Assembly (NCBI RefSeq): GCF_002161595.1
Contig: NZ_NFID01000001.1
Coordinates: 124,001-188,000, forward strand
Direction: 5' to 3'
From: Gemmiger sp. An50
Lineage (GTDB): Bacteria > Bacillota > Clostridia > Oscillospirales > Ruminococcaceae
DNA length: 64,000 nucleotides
Part shown: positions 56,007 to 64,000 of the stretch, piece by piece
Position numbering within the stretch: the stretch's first letter is position 1
How the letters are laid out: every line of letters begins with the position of its first letter
The notes under the pieces: model-generated
What the model saw: only the letters and a program-made list of their open reading frames with translations
The model's database searches: none
Told to the model about the DNA's origin: nothing
Program-made: the position numbers and the translations under genes

Positions 56007-58097
56007 ATGGCACCAGCCAACACCAAAGAGATCTACGGTTCGCTCGTGTTCAACGAGCATGTGATGAAGGAGCGCCTGCCCAGCGCCACCTACAAAAGCC
56101 TGAAAGCCACCCTGCAGCGGGGCGCGGCACTGGATCTGGACCTGGCGAACATCGTGGCCAGCGTCATGCGGGACTGGGCCATCGAGAACGGCGCCACCCA
56201 CTACACCCACTGGTTCCAGCCGCTCACCGGCATCACCAGTGAAAAGCACGACAGCTTCCTGAGCCCCAACAAGGACGGCACCGCCATCATGGAGTTCTCC
56301 GGCAAGGAGCTGGTGAAGGGCGAGTCCGACGCGTCCAGCTTCCCCAACGGCGGCCTGCGCGCCACCGCCGAGGCCCGCGGCTACACCGCCTGGGACCCCA
56401 CCAGCTATGCCTTCATCAAGGACGGCACCCTGTGCATCCCCACCGCCTTCTGCAGCTGGACCGGCGAGGCCCTGGACAAAAAGACTCCTCTGCTGCGCAG
56501 CATGAAGGCCGTGACCAGCCAGGCCAAGCGCATCCTGCACCTGTTCGGCAAGGACGTGAGCCACGTGGACGTGACCGTGGGCCCCGAGCAGGAGTATTTC
56601 CTGATTAAAAAGGAGCACTACGAAGCCCGCGAGGACCTGATCCTCACCGGCCGCACCCTGTTCGGCGCGGCCCCCTCCAAGGGCCAGGAGATGGAGGAGC
56701 ACTACTTCGGCGCGCTGCGCGAGGAAGTGTCCGCTTTCATGAAGGACCTGGACCAGGAGCTGTGGAAGCTGGGCATCTCCGCCAAGACCAAGCACAACGA
56801 GGTCGCCCCCTGCCAGCACGAGCTGGCCCCCATCTTCGACCGGTGCAACGTGGCTGTGGACCACAACCTGCTCACCATGGAGATGATGAAGAAGCTGGCC
56901 CCGAAGCACGGCCTGGTGTGCCTTTTGCACGAAAAGCCCTTTGAGGGCGTGAACGGCAGCGGCAAGCACAACAACTGGTCCCTGTCCGCCCCCGGCATGA
57001 ACCTGCTGGACCCGGGCGACACCCCCAAGGACAACCTGCAGTTCCTGATCTTCCTGGCCGCCATCATCAAGGCCGTGGATGAATACAACGACCTTTTGCG
57101 CATGAGCATCGTGGGCGCGGGCAACGAGCACCGCTTGGGCGGCAACGAGGCGCCCCCGGCCATCGTGTCCATCTTCATGGGCGAGGTACTGGAAGGCATT
57201 CTGGACGCCATCGCCTCCGGCAGCGAGTACGTGGCTCCCGCCGCCGCCAAGATCGACCTGGGCGTTGAGGTCCTGCCCCAGTTCGCCAAGGACGACACCG
57301 ACCGCAACCGCACCAGCCCCTTCGCCTTCACCGGCAACAAGTTCGAGTTCCGCATGCCCGGTTCCTCGGTGAACATTTCCGATGCCAACACCGTGCTGAA
57401 CACCGCCGTGGCCAAGGAGCTGAAGGGCTACGCCGACGAGCTGGAGCAGGCCGAGGACTTCGACAAGGCCGTGGTCAAGCTGATCCGCCGCACCATCCGC
57501 GACCACAAGCGGGTGATCTTCAACGGCAACGGCTACAGCAAGGAATGGGAAGAGGAAGCCGCCCGCCGCGGCCTGCAGAACGAGCCCAGCGCCTGCGAAG
57601 CCCTGGGCGCCTTCGTGGAGCCCAAGAACATCGCCCTGTTCGAGCAGATGGGCGTGCTGAACGAGGCCGAGTGCCGCAGCCGTTATGAAGTAAAGCTGGA
57701 GCACTACGCCAAGCTGCGCCACATCGAGGCCGTGACCATGCTGGAAATGGCCCGCCGTCAGCTGGTGCCCGCCGCCAGCCGCTACATGGGCGACATCGCC
57801 AAGGGCATGAACCGGAAGAAGACCGCCTGCCCGGGCATCAGCTGCAAGGCCGAGGAGAAGGTGCTGCGCCAGCTGACCAACTACACCGACGCCATGAGCG
57901 ACTCGGCCGACCGTCTGGAAGCCTGCGTGGAGAAGGCCGAGCGCAGCGAGGGCGCGCTGGCCACCGCCCGCTGCTACCACGACGTGGTGCTGCCCGCCAT
58001 GAGCGACCTGCGTGCCGCCGCCGACGCCGCCGAGTCCATCTGCGGCGCGGAGTACTGGCCCCTGCCCAGCTACAGCACCATGCTGTTCTACGTGTAA
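56007..58097 (+). CDS. glnN: Glutamine synthetase type III
   Basis: 696 residues from the ATG at 56007 (GAGGGAGGA site); the open frame runs upstream through the repeat but that part is not family sequence. It makes glutamine from glutamate, ammonia and ATP as a large double-ring oligomer. GSIII-specific N-terminus ([19 protein letters not shown]), then [28 protein letters not shown] (metal Glu), [28 protein letters not shown] and [16 protein letters not shown]. Full length. The 435-base leader containing a structured repeat is unusual. Confidence 0.97.
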   Translation: MAPANTKEIYGSLVFNEHVMKERLPSATYKSLKATLQRGAALDLDLANIVASVMRDWAIENGATHYTHWFQPLTGITSEKHDSFLSPNKDGTAIMEFSGKELVKGESDASSFPNGGLRATAEARGYTAWDPTSYAFIKDGTLCIPTAFCSWTGEALDKKTPLLRSMKAVTSQAKRILHLFGKDVSHVDVTVGPEQEYFLIKKEHYEAREDLILTGRTLFGAAPSKGQEMEEHYFGALREEVSAFMKDLDQELWKLGISAKTKHNEVAPCQHELAPIFDRCNVAVDHNLLTMEMMKKLAPKHGLVCLLHEKPFEGVNGSGKHNNWSLSAPGMNLLDPGDTPKDNLQFLIFLAAIIKAVDEYNDLLRMSIVGAGNEHRLGGNEAPPAIVSIFMGEVLEGILDAIASGSEYVAPAAAKIDLGVEVLPQFAKDDTDRNRTSPFAFTGNKFEFRMPGSSVNISDANTVLNTAVAKELKGYADELEQAEDFDKAVVKLIRRTIRDHKRVIFNGNGYSKEWEEEAARRGLQNEPSACEALGAFVEPKNIALFEQMGVLNEAECRSRYEVKLEHYAKLRHIEAVTMLEMARRQLVPAASRYMGDIAKGMNRKKTACPGISCKAEEKVLRQLTNYTDAMSDSADRLEACVEKAERSEGALATARCYHDVVLPAMSDLRAAADAAESICGAEYWPLPSYSTMLFYV

Positions 58098-58138
58098 GCG
58101 CATAAACGCGGGACAAGCCCCTGCAACCAAAAACAAGA

Positions 58139-58179
58139 CCAGCCGCCGCAACCGGTTCCGTTGCGGCGGCTGGTTTTTT
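58139..58179. terminator. Bidirectional terminator
   Basis: Perfect 14-bp stem (58139-58152, 58160-58173) with T run between glnN and the convergent lipoprotein gene. Confidence 0.92.
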
Positions 58180-58205
58180 GTTCCTTTTTGGCTTTTCGAG
58201 CCGGC

Positions 58206-59312
58206 TCAGGCGGCTGCCAGGGTCAGGCTCTGGGCCAGCGTTTCCACCTGGTCGGCGGTGAATGGGGCGTCCTCCTCCATGCGCAGGGCCACGTAAACCC
58301 CCAGCTCTTTGTCATACGCCAGGGCCCCGTGGGCGGTGCGCTCTTCGGCAGCGTACCCCGGCTCGGACTCTTCAAAATACACCGTGGCCACGGCGTTTTC
58401 GCCGGACGCGGTATGCTTCACTGCCCGGTAGTCCTCCCAGTGGCAGCTGGAGGGGGTGCGCAGATAGCAATACACCAGCTTGTACTCCTCCCCGGCCTCC
58501 GGCTCATTGCCCGGCTCGGCGGTCTCGATCAGCCCGTAGCCGATGCTGCCCGCGGCGCGGCCCGTGCTGTCGCAGACCAGAAGCTGGGTGTTCATTCCCT
58601 GGTCAAAGACCCGGTCGGCCTTCTCCGGCTCCTTCAGGCTCCAGCCCTGGGGCAGAAGGAAGCTGGCGGTGAAGGGTGCCTGGTCGTAATATTCCCCGTT
58701 ATACTCGCTCCGTCCCTCCTGATAGGCGGGGAAGGTGGCGCTCACCCGCTGGGTCATATCCTGCTCGCTGGCGCTCTCCGGTACGCTTTCCACCGGCTCC
58801 GATTCCGGGGCGGCGGGCGCCTGGGGCTGAGGCTGCCCCTGGGCCAGAGCCAGCAGATCCACCGACAGCTCCTGCTCCTCGTCGGAATACAGGTAAGCGC
58901 TCAGGTTCAGGTCCAGGTAGCCCTGAGCGCACTCGATCTGATAGGTCTTTCCCGCCTGCCAGGCCTTTGCGGCGTTCTCCTTTTCCATCAGGTGGATGCT
59001 CATACCGCCATCGCCCATGGCGGCGCGGCCGCTGATATGGATGTTCCAGTCCTCGCCGGGCCAGCCCTCGGGCAGGGTGAACTCCACGCCCTTGTCATAG
59101 GGACGCAGACTGCCCTCCAGAAAGGCCATGGCCTCCTGACCGGTCTGGGGGATGCTGCTGCCCGCCACCACGCTGCCGCTGGCGGGGCTGCTTCCCTCCG
59201 TGGAGTTCTGCCCCCATCCAGCACAGCCGGACAGCAGGACGCAAAGCGCCAGAGCCAGCACCAGTGCTTTCCCGTTGTTCCTTTTACTGTTTGCTCTGCG
59301 ATGCTTCGTCAT
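58206..59312 (-). CDS. Lipoprotein of unknown function
   Basis: 368 residues. A basic N-terminus (KHRRANSKRNNGK) leads to the lipobox VLLSGC (Cys30), then a Ser/Gly linker. Two similar halves are visible: EFTLPEGWPGEDW near 77 and SFLLPQGWSLKEP near 225, each starting a domain with a 'LP.GW' strand. That suggests a duplicated fold joined by a Gln/Pro linker (about 158-180). No known family recognised. Surface exposed. Confidence 0.7.
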   Translation of the reverse strand: MTKHRRANSKRNNGKALVLALALCVLLSGCAGWGQNSTEGSSPASGSVVAGSSIPQTGQEAMAFLEGSLRPYDKGVEFTLPEGWPGEDWNIHISGRAAMGDGGMSIHLMEKENAAKAWQAGKTYQIECAQGYLDLNLSAYLYSDEEQELSVDLLALAQGQPQPQAPAAPESEPVESVPESASEQDMTQRVSATFPAYQEGRSEYNGEYYDQAPFTASFLLPQGWSLKEPEKADRVFDQGMNTQLLVCDSTGRAAGSIGYGLIETAEPGNEPEAGEEYKLVYCYLRTPSSCHWEDYRAVKHTASGENAVATVYFEESEPGYAAEERTAHGALAYDKELGVYVALRMEEDAPFTADQVETLAQSLTLAAA

Positions 59313-59452
59313 GGCGGCACACTCCCTTCCGGTTTTCTCTTCATACAGATAACGTGCCGGGGCGGGCGTTTATTTCACATTCCGGCGGGATTCGCCCCCC
59401 GCCGCCCTTTTTCACTCCGCTGTGCCGGGCGTGTCCCACGCGTTCTTCCGGC

Positions 59453-59572
59453 TCAGCCCGCCTGGCCCAGCTCCTCCATGGCTTCGCGGGTGTTGTCGGC
59501 CGAGAACAGAAACACTCCGCTCCGGCTGTATACCTCCACATGAGACCCCACGTTCCGAATGATGCAATCCAT
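59453..59572 (-). CDS. Conserved-type 39-residue protein
   Basis: Starts at an ATG at 59572 with AAAGG upstream and ends at 59453. Reads MDCIIRNVGSHVEVYSRSG, then VFLFSADNTREAMEELGQ and a short end. The pattern of a short beta hairpin (HVEVYSRSGVFLFSAD) plus a helix (TREAMEELG) resembles small uncharacterised proteins frequent in Clostridia. The two small frames overlapping it on other strands lack ribosome sites. Function unknown. Confidence 0.6.
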   Translation of the reverse strand: MDCIIRNVGSHVEVYSRSGVFLFSADNTREAMEELGQAG

Positions 59573-59728
59573 ACTCGACCCTGCCTTTCTTTACTTGAAA
59601 CTGTTTTCGGGGGCCGCGCCCCCTTCCGATGGTCCTATTCTATCAAACAATCCGTCCCATAATTTGTACTTCAAGTATTTCTGGCAAAAAATGCAGTCCA
59701 ATAAACATCCCTTTTAAAGCAAACACAA

Positions 59729-59760
59729 AAAAGCCCCCGGAGCATTCTCCGGGGGCCTTG
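59729..59760 (-). terminator. Terminator of the CBS/flavin reductase operon
   Basis: GCCCCCGGAG / CTCCGGGGGC stem with six T residues on the minus strand. Confidence 0.88.
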
Positions 59761-59775
59761 CTGCTTTTAAAAAAA

Positions 59776-60291
59776 TTATTCCGCCTTCTCGTACACAGCC
59801 TCGATCTCGGCCACGTACATGGTGTGGTAATCCTTCAAGGGGTAGCAGTCCTTGTCGCAGCTGTTGCCGGGCAAGAAGCACTCCGGCTCCAGCGACTGGG
59901 CATACAGGCTGCGGCAGACCAGCACCAGCCGGGCCTCCTCAAAGGCGGGCACGCCGTCGAAGTCCCGCACGTTGAAGCCAACCTTCGCGATCTTATCCTC
60001 GTCCCGGCCGCTCACCTTGCCCAGGTATCCCAGCTCCTTCTTCGCGCCCTCGCCGTAAAAGCTCAGGGTGAAGCGGCCGGCCTGGTCCACGAATTCCTTG
60101 GTGTAGCGCTGGGGGCGCAGGTAGATCTGCACCACGTTCTTGCTCCATAAAACACCCATGGAACCCCAGCTCACGGTCATGGTGTTCACGGTGCCGTCGG
60201 CCTTTTTGGCGCTCACCAGCGCCCACTCCTTGCCGATCATCTCAAAGGGATTGCCGCTGATGGCGGCGGGTTCGATCTTCCGGTACTCCAT
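59776..60291 (-). CDS. Flavin reductase-like protein
   Basis: 171 residues of the FMN-binding split barrel. The N-terminal KIEPAAISGNPFEMIGKEWALVSA and TVNTMTVSWGSMGVLW are typical of the flavoredoxin/flavin reductase branch, followed by YLRPQRYTKEFVDQAGRFTLSFYG. It binds FMN and may pass electrons to small molecules. Begins four bases after the CBS gene; the two are one operon. Confidence 0.85.
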   Translation of the reverse strand: MEYRKIEPAAISGNPFEMIGKEWALVSAKKADGTVNTMTVSWGSMGVLWSKNVVQIYLRPQRYTKEFVDQAGRFTLSFYGEGAKKELGYLGKVSGRDEDKIAKVGFNVRDFDGVPAFEEARLVLVCRSLYAQSLEPECFLPGNSCDKDCYPLKDYHTMYVAEIEAVYEKAE

Positions 60292-60294
60292 TTG

Positions 60295-60753
60295 TCAAAA
60301 CACCTTTCTTTCGCTCGATTTGCCCATTTTCTGGCTGTCCAGCATGGGGGCCACCGCCCGGTAGCGGTCGTAGCAATACTGGATGATGGCATTGCGCTTG
60401 ACCAGGCCGATGAAGCTCTTCTTGTCGTCCAGCACGGGCACGAAATTCTGGGTCATGGCGGCGGCCACCAGTTCGTCCATCTGGGTGGTCACGGCCACGG
60501 GCTTGTAATCCCGCTTGCGGGGGATGCTGCTTAACGGAATATCCTCCGCGTCGTCCAGGTCGATGCCCTGGTTCTTGATGGCCCAGAGCAGGTCGCCCTC
60601 GGTCATGGTGCCCACATACTCGCCCACCCGGTTCAGCACCGGGATGCTGGAATAGCGATGATACTCCATTTTTTCCAGCGCCTGGCGCAGGGTGAAGTCC
60701 TCATACAAAAAGGCCACGTCCTGCTTGGGCGTCAAAAAGAACAGCAAATTCAC
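60295..60753 (-). CDS. CBS-domain pair protein
   Basis: 152 residues from a GTG at 60753. Two CBS motifs in tandem: the first from KQDVAFLYEDFTLRQALEKMEYHRYSSIPVL with GEYVGTMTEGDLL, the second from KPVAVTTQMDELVAAAMTQNFVPVLDDKKSFIGLVKRNAII. Such pairs bind adenosine nucleotides and act as energy sensors. No catalytic domain. Its neighbour is the flavin reductase-like gene. Confidence 0.9.
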   Translation of the reverse strand: MNLLFFLTPKQDVAFLYEDFTLRQALEKMEYHRYSSIPVLNRVGEYVGTMTEGDLLWAIKNQGIDLDDAEDIPLSSIPRKRDYKPVAVTTQMDELVAAAMTQNFVPVLDDKKSFIGLVKRNAIIQYCYDRYRAVAPMLDSQKMGKSSERKVF

Positions 60754-61029
60754 TCACAAAACCTCACTTTACGCGCTGCATTCTCTTCGGACAGCCCCGC
60801 ATGATTTACAAACGGTGCTGCTCAAAAAACGAGCCGGAAGGCTTCGGCCCGGGATTCCATGATTCTGTATCTATAGTTTATCACATTTTGCCGCCCTTGG
60901 TGTGAAAAACTTATGAAGGCAGCGCCGGACGGCGCAAAGGGGCTTTTTTGCCCGGTTTCACTGGTCAACGGCCTTGATTTATGATATGCTTTAAGGTACC
61001 GATTCTGACCTGAAAAGGATGTGTTGCCC

Positions 61030-62604
61030 ATGGCTCGATTCCGCCGTCTGGCGGCTTTTGCGCTTTGCCTTGCCCTGCTTGTCGGCTGCGGCGGCGAGGC
61101 CGCTTCTTCCGCCTCTTCCCAGGCGGCCTCGTCCGCTTCGTCCGCTTTCACCTCCGGCGCGGCCTCTGTGCCCCAACAGAGCGCGGGCGCGCCCACCGCT
61201 CTGGTGCTGGGCTACACCCCCTCGGCGGGCTTTAACCCCTATGCTTCCTCATCCAATCTGGTGGAGCAGAACGCCGGGCTGCTGTTCGAGTGCCTGGTGG
61301 AACTGACGCCGGAGCTTTCGCTGGAATACCGGCTGGCGGATTCCATCGTGAGTGCGGGTGAGACGGTGACCATCCACATGCGCTCGGGCTGCACCTTCGC
61401 GGACGGCACCCCCGTCACCGCCCAGGACGCCGCCGCCAGTCTGGAGGCCGCCCGGGTCAGTGAGCGCTACGCCGCCCGCTTCGCCAATGTGACCGAGGTG
61501 AAGGCCAGCGGCGACACCGTCACCGTGATCCTGGCCGCGCCGGACTCCATGTTCGCCTACCTGTGCGACATTCCGGTGCTCAAGGCCACCGAGACCGCCG
61601 CCACCCAGCCCACCCCGAATGGCCGCTACACCTACGGCGACAGCGCGTCGCTGGTGCGCAACGACTCCTGCGCCTTCGCGGAAAACGGACCGGACACCAT
61701 CTATCTGGCCGAGGTGAGCAGCTATGAAGAGATGGTCTCCGGCTTTGCGGTGGGCAGCCTGAACCTGTACACCGCCAGCGACTTCGCCCAGACCAGCGCG
61801 GGCTTTTCCAGCGTGTCGGACTATTACAAGACCAACAACCTGGTCTTTCTGGGCATCAACGCCACCCCGCCGGAGAGCGGCGAAAAAAGCCCCCTGCTCA
61901 CCACCCCCGGGGGCCGCGGCCTGCTCAGCCAGCTGATCGACCGCGCCCAGCTGGCCCAGAAGAGCTACTACTCCCGGGCCTACCCGGCCACCGGCTGCAT
62001 CAACGACCACTACGACTGCGTGGCGGACAGCCACGTGATCCTCTCGGGCGCCGAGCTGACCGCCGACCAGGCCGCCGCCGACATGGCCGCCCTGGGCTAC
62101 AGCCTGGACGACGCGGGCTACTACCAGAACGCGAAGGGCGAGCGGCTGAACCTGCGGCTGCTGGTCTACAGCGGCAACACCTACAAGCGCTACGCCGCCA
62201 CCCTGCTCAAGGAGCAGCTGGGCGCGGCCGGCATCTATGTGACGGTGGAAGAGGCGTCGGATTTTGACGTTTACAGCCAAAAAGTTGCATCCGGTGATTT
62301 TGACCTGTACATCGGCGAGGTCAAGTTGTATAATAATATGGATATGAGCCCCTTTTTTGAAGGGGGTCAGGCCAGTGTGGGCATCGTGCAGAGCGAAGCG
62401 CTCGCCACCGCCTACGCCGCCTTTAAGGCAGACCAGAACTCCGCCGCCGCGCTGGAAGAGGCCTTTGCCGCCGAAATGCCCTATGTGCCCCTGTTGTGGC
62501 GCAACGGCACGGTGGTGCACAGCCGCGGCATCAGCGGGCTGAGCTGTTCCATCAGCAACGTATTCTATTCGCTGGAAGGCCTGCGCTTCGACGCGGCCGA
62601 ATAA
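61030..62604 (+). CDS. Peptide-type ABC transporter binding lipoprotein (SBP family 5)
   Basis: 524 residues from the ATG at 61030; the GTG at 61021 sits too near the AAAAGGA site. Lipobox LLVGCG. Family 5 features: PSAGFNPYASSSNLVEQNAGLLFECLVEL, TIHMRSGCTFADGTPVTAQDAAASLEAAR, LFLGINA-type strand and GRGLLSQLIDRAQLAQKSYYSRAYPA near the middle. No permease or ATPase gene is adjacent, so it may serve a system encoded elsewhere. Confidence 0.9.
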   Translation: MARFRRLAAFALCLALLVGCGGEAASSASSQAASSASSAFTSGAASVPQQSAGAPTALVLGYTPSAGFNPYASSSNLVEQNAGLLFECLVELTPELSLEYRLADSIVSAGETVTIHMRSGCTFADGTPVTAQDAAASLEAARVSERYAARFANVTEVKASGDTVTVILAAPDSMFAYLCDIPVLKATETAATQPTPNGRYTYGDSASLVRNDSCAFAENGPDTIYLAEVSSYEEMVSGFAVGSLNLYTASDFAQTSAGFSSVSDYYKTNNLVFLGINATPPESGEKSPLLTTPGGRGLLSQLIDRAQLAQKSYYSRAYPATGCINDHYDCVADSHVILSGAELTADQAAADMAALGYSLDDAGYYQNAKGERLNLRLLVYSGNTYKRYAATLLKEQLGAAGIYVTVEEASDFDVYSQKVASGDFDLYIGEVKLYNNMDMSPFFEGGQASVGIVQSEALATAYAAFKADQNSAAALEEAFAAEMPYVPLLWRNGTVVHSRGISGLSCSISNVFYSLEGLRFDAAE

Positions 62605-62653
62605 CCGACCCCACCGCCCACGGGCGGATACAAATGCAAAGGAGCGGCAGTTT

Positions 62654-63007
62654 ATGATCACATTGCAAAACCCCATGGGCACCATAAGCATGACGTCGGA
62701 CTACTTCGCCGAGCTGGTCAGCCAGGCGGCCCGCAGCTGCTACGGCGTGGCGGGCATGGCCACCGGCGGCCGCGGCGACGATTTGAAGAGCCTGGTGTTC
62801 GGCAACGATTTCCCGGAGAAGGGCGTGCGCGTGACCCAGTCGGACCGTCAGCTCACCATCGAGCTGCACATCAAGGTGGGCTACGGGCTGAACATCGCCA
62901 CCATCGTGAAGAGCATCACCCACAAAGTCAAGCACGAGGTGGAAAAGGCCACCGGCCTGACCGTGGCCCGCATCGAGGTCTCGGTGGACGACATCGTGGC
63001 GGACTAA
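62654..63007 (+). CDS. Asp23/Gls24 envelope stress family protein
   Basis: 117 residues, GGAGCGG site. The fold motif MTSDYFAELVSQAARSCYGVAGMA opens it; IELHIKVGYGLNIATIVKSITHKVKHEVEKATGLTVARIEVSVDDI closes it. This small type is often encoded directly before fakA (yloV), as here, and may link envelope state to lipid metabolism. Co-transcribed with the next gene (53 bp gap). Confidence 0.92.
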   Translation: MITLQNPMGTISMTSDYFAELVSQAARSCYGVAGMATGGRGDDLKSLVFGNDFPEKGVRVTQSDRQLTIELHIKVGYGLNIATIVKSITHKVKHEVEKATGLTVARIEVSVDDIVAD

Positions 63008-63060
63008 AGCCCGCCCCATACCAACAACGATACTTTACTTTACATGAGGTGCAATAGCTT

Positions 63061-64000
63061 ATGATTACCGGTAAGATCCTGCGTGACGCCATCATCTCCG
63101 GCGCCAACAACATCTCCAACCAGCGCTCCCGTGTGGACGAGCTGAACGTTTTCCCCGTGCCGGACGGCGACACTGGCACCAACATGAGCATGACCGTGAT
63201 GGCGGCTGTCCGTGAGCTGGAAAACCTGGCCGACAGCTGCACCGTGGGCGAGGCCGCCAAGGTGGCCGCTTCCGCCATGCTGCGGGGCGCCCGCGGCAAC
63301 TCCGGCGTTATCACCAGCCTGCTGTTCCGCGGCCTGTCCAAGGCGCTGGACGGCAAGAAGGAAGCCGGCGCCGAGGACCTGGTCCACGCGCTGGAAAAGG
63401 GCGTTGAGGCCGCCTACAAGGCCGTGATGAAGCCCACCGAGGGCACCATGCTCACCGTGGCCCGCATCGCCAGCGAGGAAGCCAGTGCCAGCGGTCTGGC
63501 CGACGTGAACGAGCTGTGGACCCTGGTGCTGGCCGCCGGCCAGCGCGCTCTGGACAACACCCCCAACCAGCTGCCGGTCCTGAAGAAGGCCGGCGTGGTG
63601 GATGCGGGCGGCCAGGGCCTGATGGTGATCTTCGAGGGTATGGACATCGTGTTCAAGGGCGGCGAGCCCGTGAAGGGCGAGGAGCAGACCCAGAGCAAGG
63701 TCAAGCACTCCAGCGACGCCGCCGGCAAGGGCGTGTTCAGCGACGACCTGATGAAGGTTGAGGACATCAAGAACGGCTACTGCACCCAGTTCCTGGTGAA
63801 CAAGAACGAGGGCGTTTCCAGCGACAAGCTGCGCGCCTTCTGCGAGAGCAACGGCGACAGCGTGGTGGTCATTGAGGACGACGACGTGATCAACTGCCAC
63901 GTGCACACCGCCGACCCCGGCAAGATCCTGAGCCACGCCATCCAGTACGGCTACCTGACCGGCTTCAAGATCGAGAACATGCACGAGCAGTTCCTGGCCC
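63061..64000 (+). CDS. fakA: DAK2-domain fatty acid kinase FakA, cut by the window end
   Basis: Open from the ATG at 63061 to the end of the window, 313 residues seen of an expected 550 or so. The N-terminal DhaL-like kinase domain has ELNVFPVPDGDTGTNMSMT (metal and ATP site), MLRGARGNSGVITSLLFRG, KPTEGTMLTVAR and GVVDAGGQGLMVI. The middle domain begins near 230. In Staphylococcus it phosphorylates fatty acids delivered by FakB proteins. The Asp23-fakA order is conserved in Firmicutes. Confidence 0.94.
   Translation, partial: MITGKILRDAIISGANNISNQRSRVDELNVFPVPDGDTGTNMSMTVMAAVRELENLADSCTVGEAAKVAASAMLRGARGNSGVITSLLFRGLSKALDGKKEAGAEDLVHALEKGVEAAYKAVMKPTEGTMLTVARIASEEASASGLADVNELWTLVLAAGQRALDNTPNQLPVLKKAGVVDAGGQGLMVIFEGMDIVFKGGEPVKGEEQTQSKVKHSSDAAGKGVFSDDLMKVEDIKNGYCTQFLVNKNEGVSSDKLRAFCESNGDSVVVIEDDDVINCHVHTADPGKILSHAIQYGYLTGFKIENMHEQFLA

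Noticed and set aside
1-64000. tRNA, rRNA and CRISPR loci
   Set aside because: I saw no convincing cloverleaf, rRNA segment or repeat-spacer array on either strand by reading; a tRNAscan or Infernal run would settle it.

Overview
This is a 64 kb, GC-rich, low-synteny stretch from what looks like a gut Clostridia genome of the Oscillospiraceae (Faecalibacterium/Gemmiger/Subdoligranulum-like). The evidence is strong AGGAGG ribosome sites, classic sigma-A promoters, GC-rich U-tailed terminators, a type III glutamine synthetase, BrnQ, MATE, SigI/RsgI, CotH and SpoIID-type proteins, a bile salt hydrolase and an oleate hydratase. The genus is inferred, not proven. I see no rRNA, tRNA or CRISPR array.

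Layout. 1-6.7 kb: a partial propeller protein, then a six-gene minus-strand operon reading sigI, rsgI, an RsgI-like lipoprotein, a VTC-type polyphosphate polymerase, a DUF4956 membrane protein and a CotH-like kinase. 7-10 kb: arylsulfate sulfotransferase and a zinc-dependent phospholipase C-like protein. 10.3-14.1 kb: the glycolytic block pgk, tpiA, gpmI. 14.2-20.5 kb: M23 peptidase, a PTPS/QueD-like protein behind a two-operator promoter, a minimal nucleotidyltransferase, a PNPOx protein, dapF, acpP and proS. 20.7-27.7 kb: tandem paralogous lipoproteins, a YefM/RelE toxin-antitoxin pair, brnQ, MarR, tcdA and an aldose epimerase.

27.8-39.7 kb is the most interesting part. A SpoIID/peptidoglycan-binding gene is cut in two. 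Its first 189 codons end at about 28412 and its remaining 684 codons resume at about 36925. The intervening 8,512 bp carry a bile salt hydrolase, oleate hydratase, DUF308 protein, Crp/Fnr regulator, CmpB-family membrane protein, a 45-residue protein and a large serine recombinase whose stop lies next to the right junction. A shared 9-bp core and inverted arms at the ends predict that excision rejoins an 873-codon reading frame exactly. This is the architecture of a skin-type intervening element in a sporulation gene.

39.8-51.4 kb: a polyprenyl-phosphate sugar transferase, a MATE exporter behind an attenuator, EutH, an amino-acid ABC transporter with ARG-box-like sites, an M28 peptidase/GNAT/LarA operon and an Rrf2 regulator. 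51.8-64 kb: superoxide reductase, ZIP transporter, CYTH protein, RlmI-type methyltransferase, GSIII, a lipoprotein, a 39-residue protein, flavin reductase, CBS protein, a peptide-binding lipoprotein, Asp23 protein and the start of fakA.

Two families of palindromic intergenic repeats are scattered through the window. One (470 and 372 bp) has terminal inverted repeats and paired base changes in its hairpins. The other (169 and 95 bp, plus a fragment) looks like a small MITE. One copy of each lies inside the 8.5 kb element.
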